Of a stretch of DNA of 57,487 bases, positions 1 to 9,527 are shown piece after piece (position 1 is the stretch's first letter; every line of letters begins with the position of its first letter). Origin of the DNA: an uncultured Flavobacteriales bacterium (lineage in GTDB: Bacteria > Bacteroidota > Bacteroidia > Flavobacteriales_D > Sanyastnellaceae). The notes beneath the pieces were generated by a model. That model saw only the letters and a list, made by a program, of their open reading frames with translations, had not been told where the DNA came from and did no database searches. The DNA lies in NCBI GenBank assembly GCA_905480095.1, contig CAJQPF010000040.1, positions 1 to 57,487 on the forward strand. Reading direction: 5' to 3'. The position numbers and the translations under genes are program-made.

Positions 1-444
1 GGTATTTGTAACGGATTTCAAATACTCTGCGAGGCGGGGCTTCTACCAGGCACACTCATGCACAATGAAAGTAGAAAGTTCATCTGCAAAAACATTCATC
101 TCATTCCCGCTTCACATTCGGCATCTATTTCGTCAGAATTAGACCACTCGATTCCATTAATAATCCCTATTGCACATGGTGAGGGCAACTACTTTCTTCC
201 AAAAGAAGAACTTGAAGCACTCGAAGAAAATGATCAAGTCATTTTCCGCTATTGTGACGAAAATGGAAAGGTCAGCAATGCATCTAATCCAAACGGTTCG
301 ATCAACAATATTGCTGGTGTTTGTAACGTTGATAAAAACGTGTTCGGTATGATGCCCCACCCTGAACGAGCCTGCTCTGAAGACCTCGGAAACTCTGATG
401 GTGTTGCAATACTACGTGGACTTGTTGAGCTTATCGACGCATAA
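1..444 (+). CDS. purQ: Phosphoribosylformylglycinamidine synthase subunit PurQ (C-terminal part)
   Basis: This is the C-terminal part of a class I glutamine amidotransferase, open from base 1 in frame 1; the ORF track lists only the portion after an internal Met at 58. The nucleophile elbow GICNGFQ (Cys at codon 3 of the window) and the His-Glu pair in MMPHPERA are both visible, which with the surrounding residues fits PurQ, the glutaminase subunit that supplies ammonia to PurL in de novo purine synthesis (FGAR to FGAM). The N-terminal half lies outside the window. It ends 18 nt before dxs, so it may share a transcript with dxs, DUF2480 and polA. Family assignment is confident; which PurL it pairs with cannot be seen. 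Confidence 0.93.
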   Translation, partial: GICNGFQILCEAGLLPGTLMHNESRKFICKNIHLIPASHSASISSELDHSIPLIIPIAHGEGNYFLPKEELEALEENDQVIFRYCDENGKVSNASNPNGSINNIAGVCNVDKNVFGMMPHPERACSEDLGNSDGVAILRGLVELIDA

Positions 445-462
445 CTATCTAGGTACAATATC

Positions 463-2427
463 ATGAAACCATTTCCCGCCGGACCTTTTTTAGAAAAGAT
501 TAAAATTCCCGCAGACTTGCGAGAAAATTTTAAGCCGGAGGAGTTAGAACAAGTTTGTACAGAACTGCGTCAGTTTATTATCGATGTGGTCTCGGAAAAA
601 GGAGGTCATTTTGGAGCAAGTTTGGGCGTCGTAGAACTTACCGTAGCTCTTCATTATACGTTTAACACGCCTGAAGACCAAATAGTCTGGGACGTTGGTC
701 ACCAAGCTTATGGTCATAAAATCTTAACAGGACGCCGCGAAAATTTTCATACAAATAGAAAGTACAAGGGGCTAAGTGGTTTTCCTAAAAGATCGGAAAG
801 TGAATATGACACTTTCGGCGTTGGACACAGCAGCACCAGTATCTCAGCTGCGCTTGGCATGGCTGTTGGTTCACGATTGAATGCAGACAGAGACCGACAC
901 CATATTGCTGTGATCGGAGACGGGGCAATGACTGCAGGACTGGCCTTTGAGGGTTTAAATCACGCTGGAATTGAGGACAGCAACCTGCTCGTTATTCTAA
1001 ACGACAATTGTATGTCCATCGACCCCAACGTTGGTGCCTTAAAAGAATACCTCACCGACATCACCACTTCACACACTTACAACAAAGTGAAAGATGAGGT
1101 TTGGCATCTGCTGGGACAAATCTCAAAGTTTGGCCCCAATGCACAAGCGGTGGTTCAAAAAGTAGAAAATGCAATCAAGTCCGCAATTCTCAAACAAAGC
1201 AATCTGTTTGAGTCATTAAACTTTCGTTATTTCGGTCCGGTTGACGGTCACAATGTTGAGCATTTAAACAAAGTTCTCGCCGATTTAAAGGACATCCCAG
1301 GCCCCAAATTGTTGCACTGCGTCACTCGAAAAGGCGCGAAATACGAACCTTCCGAATTAGGAAGCCCCACGAAATGGCACGCACCCGGATTGTTTAACAA
1401 GGAAACTGGGGAAAGTATTCAAACGACTGAAGTCGATACGGGTCCCAAACCTCCGAAATTCCAGGATGTTTTCGGCCAAACCATCATCGATTTAGCCAAG
1501 AAAAACAGACGTATTGTCGGCGTCACGCCAGCAATGCCCTCGGGCTGTTCATTAAAGATGATGATGGAGCAAATGCCTGACAGAGCATTTGATGTAGGTA
1601 TCGCTGAACAACATGCTGTTACATTCAGTGCCGGAATGGCAACAAGAGGGCTCATCCCGTTTTGTAATATTTACTCGAGTTTTATGCAACGTGCTTATGA
1701 TCAGGTGGTGCACGATGTTGCACTCCAAAACTTACATGTTGTTTTTTGTCTTGACAGAGCTGGTGTTGCTGGAGCCGATGGGCCTACGCACCATGGTGCA
1801 TTTGATTTGGCATATATGAGATGCATCCCCAACATGGTGGTGGCAGCCCCTATGGATGAAATCGATTTAAGAAATATGATGTTTACCGCATCGGAGAAGC
1901 ATCGTGGCCCCTTGTCGATTCGTTATCCCAGAGGGACTGGTTCTATCGCAGATTGGAGACATGAATTTTCTGAGATTGCCATTGGAAAAGGCCGCAAATT
2001 GAAGCCGGGAGATGACATTGCACTATTAAGTATAGGAGCCATAGGAACTGAAGCTCAGAAAGGGATCGCAGAAGTCGAGAAGAAAGGAATTTCTGTGGCA
2101 CATTACGACATGAGATTTGTGAAACCCCTTGACGAAATAATGTTACATGAAATTTTCGGCAGATTTAAATCCGTCATTACAGTAGAGGATGGCACGATTC
2201 AAGGAGGATTCGGATCTGCAGTGATCGAATGGATGGCCGAACAGGGGTATCATGCAAAAGTAACGAGATTGGGCATGCCAGACCGATGGGTAGAGCATGG
2301 AACTCAGGCGGAGCTTTATGCTGAATGTGGATACGATGCAAAAGCCATTGCTGCTCAACTTTGTGAAGCGAGTGAAAGACTTAAAATGACTGTGGACTTG
2401 CGTGACAACAATGCTCAGAGTGCATGA
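463..2427 (+). CDS. dxs: 1-deoxy-D-xylulose-5-phosphate synthase
   Basis: A 654-residue thiamine-diphosphate enzyme that condenses pyruvate and glyceraldehyde 3-phosphate to DXP, the entry step of the MEP isoprenoid pathway. Visible marks are WDVGHQAYGHKILTGR near the N-terminus, the ThDP/Mg motif GDGAMTAG...NDN, the catalytic-Glu segment DVGIAEQHAVTFSAGMA, the pyrimidine-domain stretch FCLDRAGVAGADGPTHHG and a C-terminal transketolase domain. Length is a little over the usual 620-640 residues because of a short N-terminal extension. The stop overlaps the start of the DUF2480 gene (ATGA), indicating coupling. ispG, a later step of the same pathway, is also in this window. Confidence 0.97.
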   Translation: MKPFPAGPFLEKIKIPADLRENFKPEELEQVCTELRQFIIDVVSEKGGHFGASLGVVELTVALHYTFNTPEDQIVWDVGHQAYGHKILTGRRENFHTNRKYKGLSGFPKRSESEYDTFGVGHSSTSISAALGMAVGSRLNADRDRHHIAVIGDGAMTAGLAFEGLNHAGIEDSNLLVILNDNCMSIDPNVGALKEYLTDITTSHTYNKVKDEVWHLLGQISKFGPNAQAVVQKVENAIKSAILKQSNLFESLNFRYFGPVDGHNVEHLNKVLADLKDIPGPKLLHCVTRKGAKYEPSELGSPTKWHAPGLFNKETGESIQTTEVDTGPKPPKFQDVFGQTIIDLAKKNRRIVGVTPAMPSGCSLKMMMEQMPDRAFDVGIAEQHAVTFSAGMATRGLIPFCNIYSSFMQRAYDQVVHDVALQNLHVVFCLDRAGVAGADGPTHHGAFDLAYMRCIPNMVVAAPMDEIDLRNMMFTASEKHRGPLSIRYPRGTGSIADWRHEFSEIAIGKGRKLKPGDDIALLSIGAIGTEAQKGIAEVEKKGISVAHYDMRFVKPLDEIMLHEIFGRFKSVITVEDGTIQGGFGSAVIEWMAEQGYHAKVTRLGMPDRWVEHGTQAELYAECGYDAKAIAAQLCEASERLKMTVDLRDNNAQSA

Positions 2428-2951
2428 TGAATCCTGAAAATAAAGATTTGGACGGAGGCATTCGAAATCGGGTAGAAGAGAGTGGATTAATACAAATAGA
2501 TCTCGGCCAATTAAGCGAAATTAAATGTGTCGAACTTGATTTCACAGACTGGCTTTGGGAGGGAATGATCGTGAAAGAGAAAGAATTTAGGGAGAAGGCA
2601 AAAAACCTAAGACCCGAAAACTATGTCGGGCTTGGTGTCGGGCTTACATGTACTGAAGATGCAATCGTTCCAGACTGGGCTTGGATGCTCGTCTCATCAA
2701 CGCTTTCCACTTCTGAATTTGTTGTTGTGGGTGGATTAGAAAACGCACAGGCAGAATCGTTAAAACGTGCCATTGAGAATTTATCTCCCGACGAATATTC
2801 TGGAAAAAGAGTGGTGATCAGAGGTTGTTCGAATTTCGGTGGTGCGAATTCACTTCTTCAAATTCAACAAAAACTGCAACCCGTCGTCAAGAGTTTAATG
2901 TTTGGTGAGGCGTGCAGTACCGTTCCAATTTATAAAAGTGCGCAACGCTGA
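2424..2951 (+). CDS. DUF2480 family protein
   Basis: A 175-residue protein matching the Bacteroidota-restricted DUF2480 family: an N-terminal IRNRVEESGLIQIDL segment, DFTDWLWEGMIVKEKEFREKAK, then the family's CTEDAIVPDWAWMLVSS stretch and a C-terminal VVIRGCSNF region. No enzymatic motif, signal peptide or membrane segment is visible, so it is probably cytosolic; function is unknown. It starts at the ATGA overlap with dxs (a second ATG follows immediately at 2427) and ends 12 nt before polA, so it appears to belong to a dxs-DUF2480-polA unit. Family assignment comes from recalled sequence features, not a search. Confidence 0.85.
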   Translation: MMNPENKDLDGGIRNRVEESGLIQIDLGQLSEIKCVELDFTDWLWEGMIVKEKEFREKAKNLRPENYVGLGVGLTCTEDAIVPDWAWMLVSSTLSTSEFVVVGGLENAQAESLKRAIENLSPDEYSGKRVVIRGCSNFGGANSLLQIQQKLQPVVKSLMFGEACSTVPIYKSAQR

Positions 2952-2963
2952 GGTTGAAGATAA

Positions 2964-5795
2964 ATGTTATCCGCTCCATCAAATAAAAAACTATTCTTAA
3001 TAGACGCATATGCCCTTATCTATAGAGCGTACTATGCGTTTATAAAAAGTCCACGTATTAATTCAAAAGGCCTTAACACATCTGCTGTATTTGGATTTAC
3101 AAATGCCATTCTCGAAATTATCAGAGTTGAAAAACCAACCCATATTTCAGTGGTTTTTGACCCGCCTGGAGGGTCCTTTAGAAATGTCATTTACCCTGAG
3201 TACAAGGCAAATAGGGATGAAACGCCTGAGGACATTAAATTAAGTGTGCCCCTCATTAAAAAAGTGCTGGAAGCCCTCCAGATTTCTATAAGAATGGAAA
3301 TGGGTTACGAGGCCGACGATTTGATTGGATATCTCGCAAAAAAAGCAGAGAAAGAAGGGTATGATGTTTATATGATGACACCCGACAAAGATTTTGGGCA
3401 GCTTGTTTCCGACGGCGTAAAGATGTATCGACCCGGAAGAGGAGGTAACCCAGCTGAAATATGGGGACCCGAAGAAATTTGCGCAAGGTTTGGACTCAAT
3501 CGCACCGATCAAGTTATAGATTATTTGGGGCTGATGGGAGATGCATCTGACAACATCCCAGGCGTTCCAGGGGTTGGGGCAAAAACCGCTGCGAAATTAC
3601 TCTGCGAATTCGACAGCATTGATGGATTGTATGAAAATACCGATAAACTGAAAGGCAAGCTAAAAGAAAAAGTGGAGGCGAATCATGAACAAGCGCTCCT
3701 TTCTAGAAAACTTGCGACGATCGTCCTTGATATTCCTGCGGAGGTGAATATTGAAGGCATGGTGAAAAATGAGGTTAACGTCAGTCTTTTGGAAGAAATC
3801 CTCGAAGAATTAGAGTTCCGCACCCTCCTAAAAAAACTTATTCCGAGTGACAACGTCTCGACCGAAACACCGTCAGAACCGCCAGTTCAAACCCATACAA
3901 ACGCGGCAGGACAAGTGAGTATGTTCGGGGACGATTCGGAAGCGTTTTCCACCCCCACGGCATTGCCCCCACCCCCTGTCGATCATGCCCCTCCCCAAAC
4001 AACACAACCTTCAGGGGATTACCAAGTCGCTGACTCGGCTTCAAGTCGCTCAAAGTTGATTGCCAAACTTCAGAAATCATCAGGTTGGGGCTTTCATATC
4101 ATAACGGATGGGTTTAATCCGATGGTGGATAATCTATTGGGGTTTTCGTTTGCAACAAAGCCTGGCGAAGCTTGGTATGTTCCCGTTGTAGATGATGAAG
4201 CTTCATCTATCCTTGAAGCGTTTAAACCACTCCTTGAGGATCAATCAAAAGAAATTACTGCGACAAACTACAAGTTCAGTAGAAAAGTCTTTGGACGTCT
4301 TGGGATTCAACTCTCTAAAAATGTTTTTGATTGTATGATCGCTCACTACCTGCTTGATCCAGACCAAACTCACAAACTAGAAAACCTGGCTGACATTTTC
4401 CTCAATTACAATGCAATGTCACTTGAGGCACTCGTAGGCAAAGGTAAAAGCAGAAAATCTTTTGACGATATTGAACATGAAGTTGTCAGAGACTACGCTT
4501 GTGAATCTGCCGATTTAGTGCTTCGTTTGGCCAAAATATTTAAGGTCGAAATAGAAAATGCTGGCATGACCAAACTTTTGTATGACGTCGAATTACCTCT
4601 GATCTCAATCTTAGCAGATATGGAGCTCACAGGTGTTCGGATTGATGAAGACATGCTGGGGAAGTATAGCATTGATTTGAGCTTACAGATTAAAACACTT
4701 CAAGCTGAGATATTAAAAGAAGCTGGTCTCGAATTTAATATTGATTCTCCAAAACAACTCGGTGACATTCTCTTTGAAACATTGGCAATTACAGAAAAAG
4801 CGAAGAAAACAAAGACAGGACAATACCAAACCGGAGAAGATGTTTTAAGCAAGCTCGTCAACCTCCATCCTATTGTCCCGCTCGTATTAGAATATCGCAA
4901 GATTAAGAAATTGTTGAACACGTATGTCGATCCGCTTCCTAAGTTGGTTCACTCTGAAACTGGACGGATCCACACCTCCTATATGCAGACAGTTGCATCT
5001 ACAGGAAGGCTAAGTTCAAAAGATCCAAATCTTCAGAATATTCCAATCCGCACCGAAGCTGGCAGACAGATTAGGAAGGCATTTATCCCCTCAGATTCTG
5101 ACCATGTATTGCTCGGAGCAGATTACAGTCAGGTCGAATTAAGAGTCGCTGCCGCTATGAGTAAGGACCCTGGGCTATGTGATGCCTTTAGAGAAGGCCA
5201 AGATGTTCACGCCGCAACAGCGGCAAAGGTCTTTTCCGTTGATCTAAAAGCGGTCACCCGAGAACAGAGATCACAAGCAAAGGCCGTGAATTTCGGAATC
5301 CTCTATGGTCAAGGCGCATTTGGTTTGGCAGAAGAGTTAGGAATAAAACGAGGTGAGGCAAAAGAAATCATCAGTGCCTACCACGCACAATTTTCAACAT
5401 TAGAGAAGTTTACCAAAGCGTGTATTGAATTGGCGCGTGAGAAAGAATACGCTGAAACCATTTTTGGACGTCGAAGGAAACTACCGGGAATAAATTCCAG
5501 CAATGGGATGGTCAAGGCCTTCGCAGAACGCAATGCAGTAAACGCTCCTATTCAAGGATCTGCTGCGGACATTATTAAAGTTGCAATGGTGAAGCTCGCA
5601 ACAGCATTAGAAGAAGGTAAATGGAAGTCAAAACTGATTATGCAGGTACATGACGAACTCGTACTCGACGTTCCCAAAGTGGAGTTAGAGATGCTGAGCG
5701 CATTGGTGAAGAGATGTATGGAGGAAGCTGTGGCACTTAATGTCCCTTTAATTGTAGACATAAATTCCGGGAATGACTGGTTAGAAGCTCATTAG
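2964..5795 (+). CDS. polA: DNA polymerase I, proofreading motifs degenerate
   Basis: A 943-residue family A polymerase used in Okazaki fragment maturation and repair. The N-terminal 5' nuclease (about 1-290) is intact: LFLIDAYALIYRAYYAF, VVFDPPGGSFRN, EADDLIGYL, TPDKDFGQLV, GDASDNIPGVPGVGAKTAAKLL. A Pro/Thr-rich linker follows. Polymerase motifs A (DYSQVELR, about 720), B (RSQAKAVNFGILYGQ) and C (QVHDELVLD, about 896) are intact. In the 3'-5' exonuclease domain the Exo I motif, normally FDTET, reads WGFHIITDGFNPM (about 375-387), and Exo II, normally NxKFD, reads NYKFS (about 435-439); only the Exo III YxxxSAD aspartate remains. Loss of three of four metal ligands predicts no proofreading activity. 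It lies 12 nt after the DUF2480 gene. Confidence 0.97.
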   Translation: MLSAPSNKKLFLIDAYALIYRAYYAFIKSPRINSKGLNTSAVFGFTNAILEIIRVEKPTHISVVFDPPGGSFRNVIYPEYKANRDETPEDIKLSVPLIKKVLEALQISIRMEMGYEADDLIGYLAKKAEKEGYDVYMMTPDKDFGQLVSDGVKMYRPGRGGNPAEIWGPEEICARFGLNRTDQVIDYLGLMGDASDNIPGVPGVGAKTAAKLLCEFDSIDGLYENTDKLKGKLKEKVEANHEQALLSRKLATIVLDIPAEVNIEGMVKNEVNVSLLEEILEELEFRTLLKKLIPSDNVSTETPSEPPVQTHTNAAGQVSMFGDDSEAFSTPTALPPPPVDHAPPQTTQPSGDYQVADSASSRSKLIAKLQKSSGWGFHIITDGFNPMVDNLLGFSFATKPGEAWYVPVVDDEASSILEAFKPLLEDQSKEITATNYKFSRKVFGRLGIQLSKNVFDCMIAHYLLDPDQTHKLENLADIFLNYNAMSLEALVGKGKSRKSFDDIEHEVVRDYACESADLVLRLAKIFKVEIENAGMTKLLYDVELPLISILADMELTGVRIDEDMLGKYSIDLSLQIKTLQAEILKEAGLEFNIDSPKQLGDILFETLAITEKAKKTKTGQYQTGEDVLSKLVNLHPIVPLVLEYRKIKKLLNTYVDPLPKLVHSETGRIHTSYMQTVASTGRLSSKDPNLQNIPIRTEAGRQIRKAFIPSDSDHVLLGADYSQVELRVAAAMSKDPGLCDAFREGQDVHAATAAKVFSVDLKAVTREQRSQAKAVNFGILYGQGAFGLAEELGIKRGEAKEIISAYHAQFSTLEKFTKACIELAREKEYAETIFGRRRKLPGINSSNGMVKAFAERNAVNAPIQGSAADIIKVAMVKLATALEEGKWKSKLIMQVHDELVLDVPKVELEMLSALVKRCMEEAVALNVPLIVDINSGNDWLEAH

Positions 5796-5911
5796 ACGCT
5801 AGATACTCTATTTTTACGCTTAACACTTCAACGTGTAGAACTTTTATTGATCGTTTGCGTATAAAAGGAAAGAATCACCAACTTCAGCATCTCAACTCAT
5901 AATATAAATAA

Positions 5912-6820
5912 ATGAGCATTCAATCTATATTTCGTAAAAGTCTCACATTCACAATAGCTGTTGCAGCTTTGTCATGGGGATGTGGCGATTCTAGCACTAC
6001 AAATGGTGCCGCCGATGATCAATCACCTTCAACCGAAGGCGCAACGCCTGCGCAACGCACTAAAACACTCAAGAAAATATTTCGAGCGGCTCCATCTCCG
6101 ATGGAAACTGCAAGAATCATTCAAAAGGAAGGGTTGCCGTTTAATGCCGATTACTTGTGCAGTTTATCTTTGGCTGAACAAGACGGTATGAGCACAGATC
6201 ACGCAATACACCTGGGTCTATATGGCGCAGATGTAAGCTATGCGTCTATCTTCCAAAAAAACGCTGAAGCCCTCCAATATTTGGACGCTGTGAAAACGTT
6301 GAGCAAGGAGCTCGGTGTAGGTTCTGTTCTCAGTGAGGATCTTATCGCTAGAGCTGAAAAGAACAGGGCAAACCGGGACACAATTGTAACAATTGTATCT
6401 AGAGCTTTCTTTGATTTAAACCAACAATTAAAATTCACAGGACACGAAGACCTTTCTGGTTTGGTTGTTGCAGCAGGATGGGTTGAAGGTCTTTATCTCG
6501 CCACAAGAGAATTAGATGGTGCCACCGATGGATTAAAACAACGAATTGCGGAACAAAAACTTATCCTTGAGGACGTGTTAGATTTAATCGACAGCTACTC
6601 TGATTCTCCTGCAATTGAAAGCATGATCTCTCAACTTCAACCCGTACTTGTTGCCTTTGATGGTGTCAATTCTGGTGAAGGAGCAACTCCTACAGTAGAC
6701 AATAAAGAAGGCGTTATTGTGATAAGCGGGGGAAACAAACTTAAGGCTGATGATGAAACAATATCAGCCATTTCAGAGGCCATAGCACTCTTACGTAACA
6801 ATCTCGCGAAAGCGTCGTAA
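5912..6820 (+). CDS. Putative lipoprotein of unknown function
   Basis: A 302-residue protein. A hydrophobic N-terminal segment (SLTFTIAVAALSWGC) ends in a lipobox-like LSWGC followed by GDSSTTNG, typical of a lipidated Bacteroidota protein with a Ser/Thr/Asn-rich tether. The rest is mostly helical in character and contains MDTARII-like (METARIIQKEG), GADVSYASIFQ and RAFFDLNQQLKF segments; I recognise no domain. It starts 116 nt after polA, suggesting its own promoter, and ends 1 nt before the next ORF, so the two are probably co-transcribed. An outer-membrane or periplasmic location is inferred from the lipobox. Confidence 0.8.
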   Translation: MSIQSIFRKSLTFTIAVAALSWGCGDSSTTNGAADDQSPSTEGATPAQRTKTLKKIFRAAPSPMETARIIQKEGLPFNADYLCSLSLAEQDGMSTDHAIHLGLYGADVSYASIFQKNAEALQYLDAVKTLSKELGVGSVLSEDLIARAEKNRANRDTIVTIVSRAFFDLNQQLKFTGHEDLSGLVVAAGWVEGLYLATRELDGATDGLKQRIAEQKLILEDVLDLIDSYSDSPAIESMISQLQPVLVAFDGVNSGEGATPTVDNKEGVIVISGGNKLKADDETISAISEAIALLRNNLAKAS

Positions 6821-6821
6821 A

Positions 6822-7250
6822 ATGAAAGCAGAGATGAAATACACAATCCTATTACTTGCGTCATTCGCATTTTTTGCAGCTGAAGCTTCGAGCCAATGCC
6901 GTGCATTTACAAAACGAAATTGTCTTCCTATTATGGAAGAATACACCCAAAACGACAATTACAACGCTGCCGTATTAATTCCTGGCGATTCTGCTGAATT
7001 AGATATGGCGTTCTATGGTGGCGTAAACTACAGAGTTGTGGTTTGCTCTCACCCTGTACTGGGTGCTGTTGAGTTTGGTCTATATGATTCCCAAGGGAAT
7101 TCCATTTGGGAAAACACTGATGGATCAGACCATGTTGACCTCAGTATAGAGAGCACGCAACAATTATCGATTCGCATTTCTGTTCCAGAAAGTGATGCCG
7201 CTCTGATTCACGAAGGATGTGTGTCTATTATGCTTGGTTCGAAAGACTAA
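6822..7250 (+). CDS. Small exported protein of unknown function
   Basis: A 142-residue protein with an N-terminal signal peptide (MKYTILLLASFAFFAAEASSQ). An in-frame ATG at 6834 gives a more compact signal peptide and is an equally good start. The mature part has several Cys residues (CRAFTKRNC, VVC, GC), a GVNYRVVVCSHPVLGAVEFGLYDSQGNSIWEN segment and a predicted beta-rich character that resembles small periplasmic sandwich domains, but I recognise no family. It follows the lipoprotein gene with a 1-nt gap and is closed by a strong hairpin at 7282-7309. The pair may act together in the cell envelope (inference). Confidence 0.78.
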   Translation: MKAEMKYTILLLASFAFFAAEASSQCRAFTKRNCLPIMEEYTQNDNYNAAVLIPGDSAELDMAFYGGVNYRVVVCSHPVLGAVEFGLYDSQGNSIWENTDGSDHVDLSIESTQQLSIRISVPESDAALIHEGCVSIMLGSKD

Positions 7251-7281
7251 ACGTCACTAAACATCTTAGACATAAATAAGT

Positions 7282-7309
7282 AAAAAGCCCGCTATGATGC
7301 GGGCTTTTT
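7282..7309. terminator. Bidirectional Rho-independent terminator
   Basis: A perfect 11-bp inverted repeat, AAAAAGCCCGC / GCGGGCTTTTT, encloses a 6-nt loop (TATGAT). With A-tracts and T-tracts at both outer ends it can work on both strands, and it sits between the convergent genes ending at 7250 (plus) and 7357 (minus). Confidence 0.9.
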
Positions 7310-7356
7310 AATGAAATCATAAATGAACTTGTAGATTTGCCGGAGGAAAGACGGAA

Positions 7357-9456
7357 CTACTTAATCATCCAAGTCAGAGAGCGGCATATGCCCTCAGACT
7401 CAACGACGACAAAGTAGGTGCCTCGGGTTAATTTCATGGGTGATAAGGAGAAGTTGTGATTTCCTGCTGGAAGTGAGCCTTCAAAGACTGCGTCTACAAT
7501 TCTGCCCATCGCATCATAAATAACAATTCGGGTATCTTGACTTAACAGAGTCGTATAGCTTAATGAGGACGCTCCATCTGTAGGGTTTGGAAAAAGTGAC
7601 AACTCTGGGTCCATCGACCAATGTTGTACTGCAAGCATCGAAGAATCATAAGCAGTAATGTTAATGTCATCTAGAAAGATGTCATTGCCTAATCTACTTT
7701 CAAACTCAAACATAACCCTGAAGTTGGATGTCATGTATTGCGATTGGTTTAAAATAAGCGTGAACTCATTCCACTCATCGGCACTTTGCGGTACGAAAGG
7801 ATAATAATGCGGGGGCGCTGAAGGAAGAGTCGTATACCCTCTGTGCATCTTTCGAAGATCCCAGTCATCTCCACAGTCACCAGTTACACTGATTCTTAAC
7901 CGGTCATCTGTGTCATCTTCTTCACTGGTCCCTTTAAAGCAATAAGCCCATTTGTAGTCAATTCTAACCTCTGAAGCGGCCGACAGATCGATGGTGCTGG
8001 TCAACAAGAAATCCTTATTAAACTCAATGTCATTCCCCCAATTTGCAAGGTGAAGAGCGCGTGTGCCTGAAAAAGATGCATCTTCTGTCATTTCCCAGCC
8101 ACCGTCATTTAATTGATCGATGACATACCAATCTTCTGATGGAAACGAAGCTGCTTCAAATCCTTGAACTGCAGGACTATCCATCAATCCTGATGCAAGA
8201 ACTGTGATGCTTGTAGGTTCAGATGACAGAGATTCAAAACCATTGCTTACTGTCAAAACAACGTCATACGTGCCAGCATCATTGAAAATATGATACAGAT
8301 CATCGTGGATTCCTTGTTCCGATCCAGAGATGGCACTTCCATCAGCAAAGTCCCAAGACCAGTTGTTCACGTCGTGAAAACTCTCGTCCATGAAATGAAT
8401 ACTGTCTCCTACACAAATCACCTGTTCATCGACTGAAAATAATGCCTCACATAAGAGTGGGTCTCCCTCAAGACCTGTAGCTATTAGATTCGCTTGAGTC
8501 GAAAGCTGATTACGTTGGGCGACAGAAGATAGGGCTGCAGTTCGAAGGCGTGTTTTTTGGCCTTCAGTAAACATTCGGCCACAGTACGCATACTCCATGT
8601 AGTTCTGAACGTTGTCAAGTGAACCACATGAAACACCGTCTAAATTACAAACAGTCCAACCTTTGCTGTTGGGGGTGTCAGATACATTGTCATCATTTTC
8701 ACAGTTGTCTTCCTCGCCGGGTGTATTTGAATTACCCCACAAATGACGGAGGTTTAACCAATGCCCAATTTCGTGAGACAAGACCCTTGACCGAAAATTG
8801 TTACTTGTTCCAATCGAACCTGTATATGACGCTTGTATTACAATGCCGTCCATATCTGAGTTGTTTAAACCATTGACTGAACCGGGATATAAACTGTAGC
8901 CTGCTGCACCGGATGCATCAGAACACACCCAAACATTTAAGTACTTATTTCTGGGCCATTGAATCAGCAATTTCATGTCCTCTTCGCCAACATACGTTTC
9001 AAGACTCACAATGCGATTTATGCCTGAGTGACAAACGCCATTAGGATCCTTTCGGGCCAATTTAAATTGTATCTGAACATCCCCAATAACATCCTCAAAC
9101 GCTGACACAACTTGATCAAGATCCGTGTTCAATGCATTAAAGTCCCTGTTTACAACCTCTAGAGCATCGTGAATTTGAGCTGACGAAATATTCTCAGGAC
9201 CATTGTTGTGAATCACGTGAAATACGACAGGGATTGTCAGAACTTCATCGCGCGCTCCCGAATTTTGATAAAGCGCTGTTTCCCGTTCAAGTTGCGAAAA
9301 TGCAAGAGACTGATTTTGGAGCCTTTCCGGAGTCATGCCGAATGTCCTTACAGTTGCTTCATGAATCCCACATTTCTTCAATTCTTGCGATGAAGCAGAG
9401 AACATTATCGTGGTCGCCAAAGCAGCTGAAATGAGAAACCTATTGCTATAATACAT
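7357..9456 (-). CDS. T9SS-exported M43 (pappalysin-type) zinc metalloprotease with PKD domain
   Basis: A 699-residue secreted protease. Order of parts: signal peptide (MYYSNRFLISAALATTIMFSASSQ), a propeptide, then an M43-type catalytic domain with the extended zinc motif HEIGHWLNLRHLWG (about 227-240), a Cys-rich stretch CENDDNVSDTPN and a Met-turn-like NYMEYAYCGRMFT. Next come a PKD domain (CVGDSIHFMDES...WSWDFADGS), a MAM/jelly-roll-like region ending FLDDINITAYDS, and a C-terminal T9SS type A sorting domain (LSLFPNPTDG...GRIVDAVFEG...GTYFVVVESEG). It should cross the outer membrane through the type IX system and digest extracellular protein. The gene lies downstream of gldH with a 71-nt gap, so it may be transcribed separately. 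Confidence 0.92.
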   Translation of the reverse strand: MYYSNRFLISAALATTIMFSASSQELKKCGIHEATVRTFGMTPERLQNQSLAFSQLERETALYQNSGARDEVLTIPVVFHVIHNNGPENISSAQIHDALEVVNRDFNALNTDLDQVVSAFEDVIGDVQIQFKLARKDPNGVCHSGINRIVSLETYVGEEDMKLLIQWPRNKYLNVWVCSDASGAAGYSLYPGSVNGLNNSDMDGIVIQASYTGSIGTSNNFRSRVLSHEIGHWLNLRHLWGNSNTPGEEDNCENDDNVSDTPNSKGWTVCNLDGVSCGSLDNVQNYMEYAYCGRMFTEGQKTRLRTAALSSVAQRNQLSTQANLIATGLEGDPLLCEALFSVDEQVICVGDSIHFMDESFHDVNNWSWDFADGSAISGSEQGIHDDLYHIFNDAGTYDVVLTVSNGFESLSSEPTSITVLASGLMDSPAVQGFEAASFPSEDWYVIDQLNDGGWEMTEDASFSGTRALHLANWGNDIEFNKDFLLTSTIDLSAASEVRIDYKWAYCFKGTSEEDDTDDRLRISVTGDCGDDWDLRKMHRGYTTLPSAPPHYYPFVPQSADEWNEFTLILNQSQYMTSNFRVMFEFESRLGNDIFLDDINITAYDSSMLAVQHWSMDPELSLFPNPTDGASSLSYTTLLSQDTRIVIYDAMGRIVDAVFEGSLPAGNHNFSLSPMKLTRGTYFVVVESEGICRSLTWMIK

Positions 9457-9527
9457 CTAAAACTATGTTGGTGTTTGCTTGCGGGGAGAACTAAGATACA
9501 ACACAAGAATGATAGTTGTCAGTGAGA

